From Calothrix sp. NIES-2100 (lineage in GTDB: Bacteria > Cyanobacteriota > Cyanobacteriia > Cyanobacteriales > Nostocaceae), in NCBI RefSeq assembly GCF_002368195.1, contig NZ_AP018178.1, forward strand, positions 1,620,238 to 1,684,237: 64,000 nt of DNA, given 5' to 3'. The translations under genes were made by a program, and so were the position numbers. The notes under the pieces were generated by a model, which saw only the letters and a program-made list of their open reading frames with translations, searched no databases and had not been told where the DNA came from. The stretch's first letter is position 1, and each line of letters begins with the position of its first letter. Below, in pieces: positions 63,161-64,000 of the stretch.

Positions 63161-64000
63161 TTATTTTAAATTGCTACTTTCTAATTTTACTAAATTCGCC
63201 GTATCGGGAAAATCGCTAAATACACCATCAACTCCTAAGCTGAAAAATAGCTCATATTCTTTTTGGGGATTACCTTGAAAGTCAAGCGGTAAAAAGAAAT
63301 CTTCATTGCGGAATGTCCAAGCATGAACTAGTAAAGAAGCTGCATGAGCATCTGTAACTAATGATGTAGGAAAATGCAGTTTTTTGTTACTATCAATTGG
63401 GACTATCATATTTTTATGAACGCCAATCGCTTGGGCATATTCAGCAATTTCTTGTAATCCTGATTTTGTGGTTAAATCTGCATAGCTGCAATCAACATTA
63501 TTGACTATAAAATCATAGGGTTTACCAGTGTTATTCAGCAATTGCACCAAAGGTAAATCGGTTTTTGTCGCTAAATATTTGAGGTTGCTAACTTCAAAAG
63601 ACTGAATGAAAATCGGTGCATTTGCTCCTTGATAACCGTTGGCTTGTAAAGTGGCAAGTAGGGTATCTTCTAAGGGTAATCCAATAGATTGAAAATATGT
63701 TGGGTGCTTTGTTTCTGGATAAATGCCAATAGTCCGCCCAACTGCAATACTTTTAGTTTGAGCTAAATTGATAATTTCTTGCAGTGTGGGAATGGTAAAT
63801 AATCCATCATAGTTTGTATTTTGCGATCGCACTTGGGGAATTCGCTCTTTTGCCCGCAGTGTTTTCAGTTCACTCAAGGTAAAATCTTCAGTAAACCAGC
63901 CTGTTTTGCTTTCCCCATCAATGATTTTGGTAGTTTGACGTTGGGCAAATTCTGGATGCTGGGCTATATCGGTAGTTTCGGAAATTTCATTTTCGTGACG
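63161..64000 (-). CDS. Glycerophosphodiester phosphodiesterase, 3' part (5' end cut by window)
   Basis: The frame is open to the right edge, so the gene starts outside the window. From the edge it reads RHENEISETTDIAQHPEFA, then WFTEDFTLSELKTLRAKERIP, the GDPD-type core. Later, GRTIGIYPETKHPTYFQSIGL and the C-terminal LGVDGVFSDFPDTANLVK supply the rest of the barrel and the family's closing FSD motif. The enzyme hydrolyses glycerophosphodiesters to glycerol-3-phosphate. Location cannot be judged without the N terminus. Confidence 0.92.
   Translation of the reverse strand, partial: RHENEISETTDIAQHPEFAQRQTTKIIDGESKTGWFTEDFTLSELKTLRAKERIPQVRSQNTNYDGLFTIPTLQEIINLAQTKSIAVGRTIGIYPETKHPTYFQSIGLPLEDTLLATLQANGYQGANAPIFIQSFEVSNLKYLATKTDLPLVQLLNNTGKPYDFIVNNVDCSYADLTTKSGLQEIAEYAQAIGVHKNMIVPIDSNKKLHFPTSLVTDAHAASLLVHAWTFRNEDFFLPLDFQGNPQKEYELFFSLGVDGVFSDFPDTANLVKLESSNLK

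Overview
The window looks like chromosome from a filamentous, Nostoc-like cyanobacterium. The GCGATCGC octamer (HIP1) recurs in genes and spacers. Heptanucleotide tandem repeats (STRR type) fill many spacers. The genes include an Ftn2/ZipN-type division protein, a phytochrome/cyanobacteriochrome kinase, DUF4912 and DUF2358 proteins and pentapeptide repeats. I saw no insertion-sequence transposase, phage gene, rRNA gene or CRISPR array. The species cannot be named from sequence alone.

Layout: 1-9.3 kb holds tRNA-Lys, an aldose-1-epimerase-like gene, pdhA, the ftn2-like gene, a DUF4912 gene and a lipoprotein. From 9.4 to 26.3 kb, almost entirely on the minus strand, lies an accessory region: cysC, a CAP-domain protein, three large repeat-built RTX-type proteins (FG-GAP or Gly-rich/beta-helix heads, Ig-like middles, calcium-binding RTX tails), two intact PAPS sulfotransferases, one truncated sulfotransferase relic, a TIGR03032-GNAT fusion, and several gene-end relics. 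The same parts recur in about the same order: a dispersed promoter-like hairpin element, then a sulfotransferase or CAP gene, then an RTX gene, then a small hairpin, then a 21-bp tandem array. This is the most unusual part of the window. It reads as a cassette family that has duplicated, exchanged sequence and decayed. A function in making sulfated exoproteins or matrix is inference.

26.5-40 kb holds signalling and transport genes: a 7-TM histidine kinase with a LuxR-type regulator, an Amt ammonium transporter, an atypical Ser/Thr kinase, small cyanobacterial proteins, an ArsA/Get3-like ATPase and a large GAF-PHY-GAF-GAF histidine kinase. A MazF toxin-antitoxin pair follows, bracketed by decayed gene tails and a MITE-like repeat.

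40.9-51.4 kb is a core region: dnaN, a radical SAM protein, an IF-3 gene starting with ATT, an RRM protein, dnaA with a cluster of DnaA boxes just beyond its 3' end (candidate oriC), an HtrA protease and def. From 51.4 kb to the end are repeat-rich spacers, an SH3-like exported protein, an SDR-SDR-flavin monooxygenase group, an Rpn-family nuclease, VOC, YdcF, tautomerase-like, pentapeptide, aldo/keto reductase and P-loop kinase genes, and the 3' part of a glycerophosphodiester phosphodiesterase cut by the window edge.
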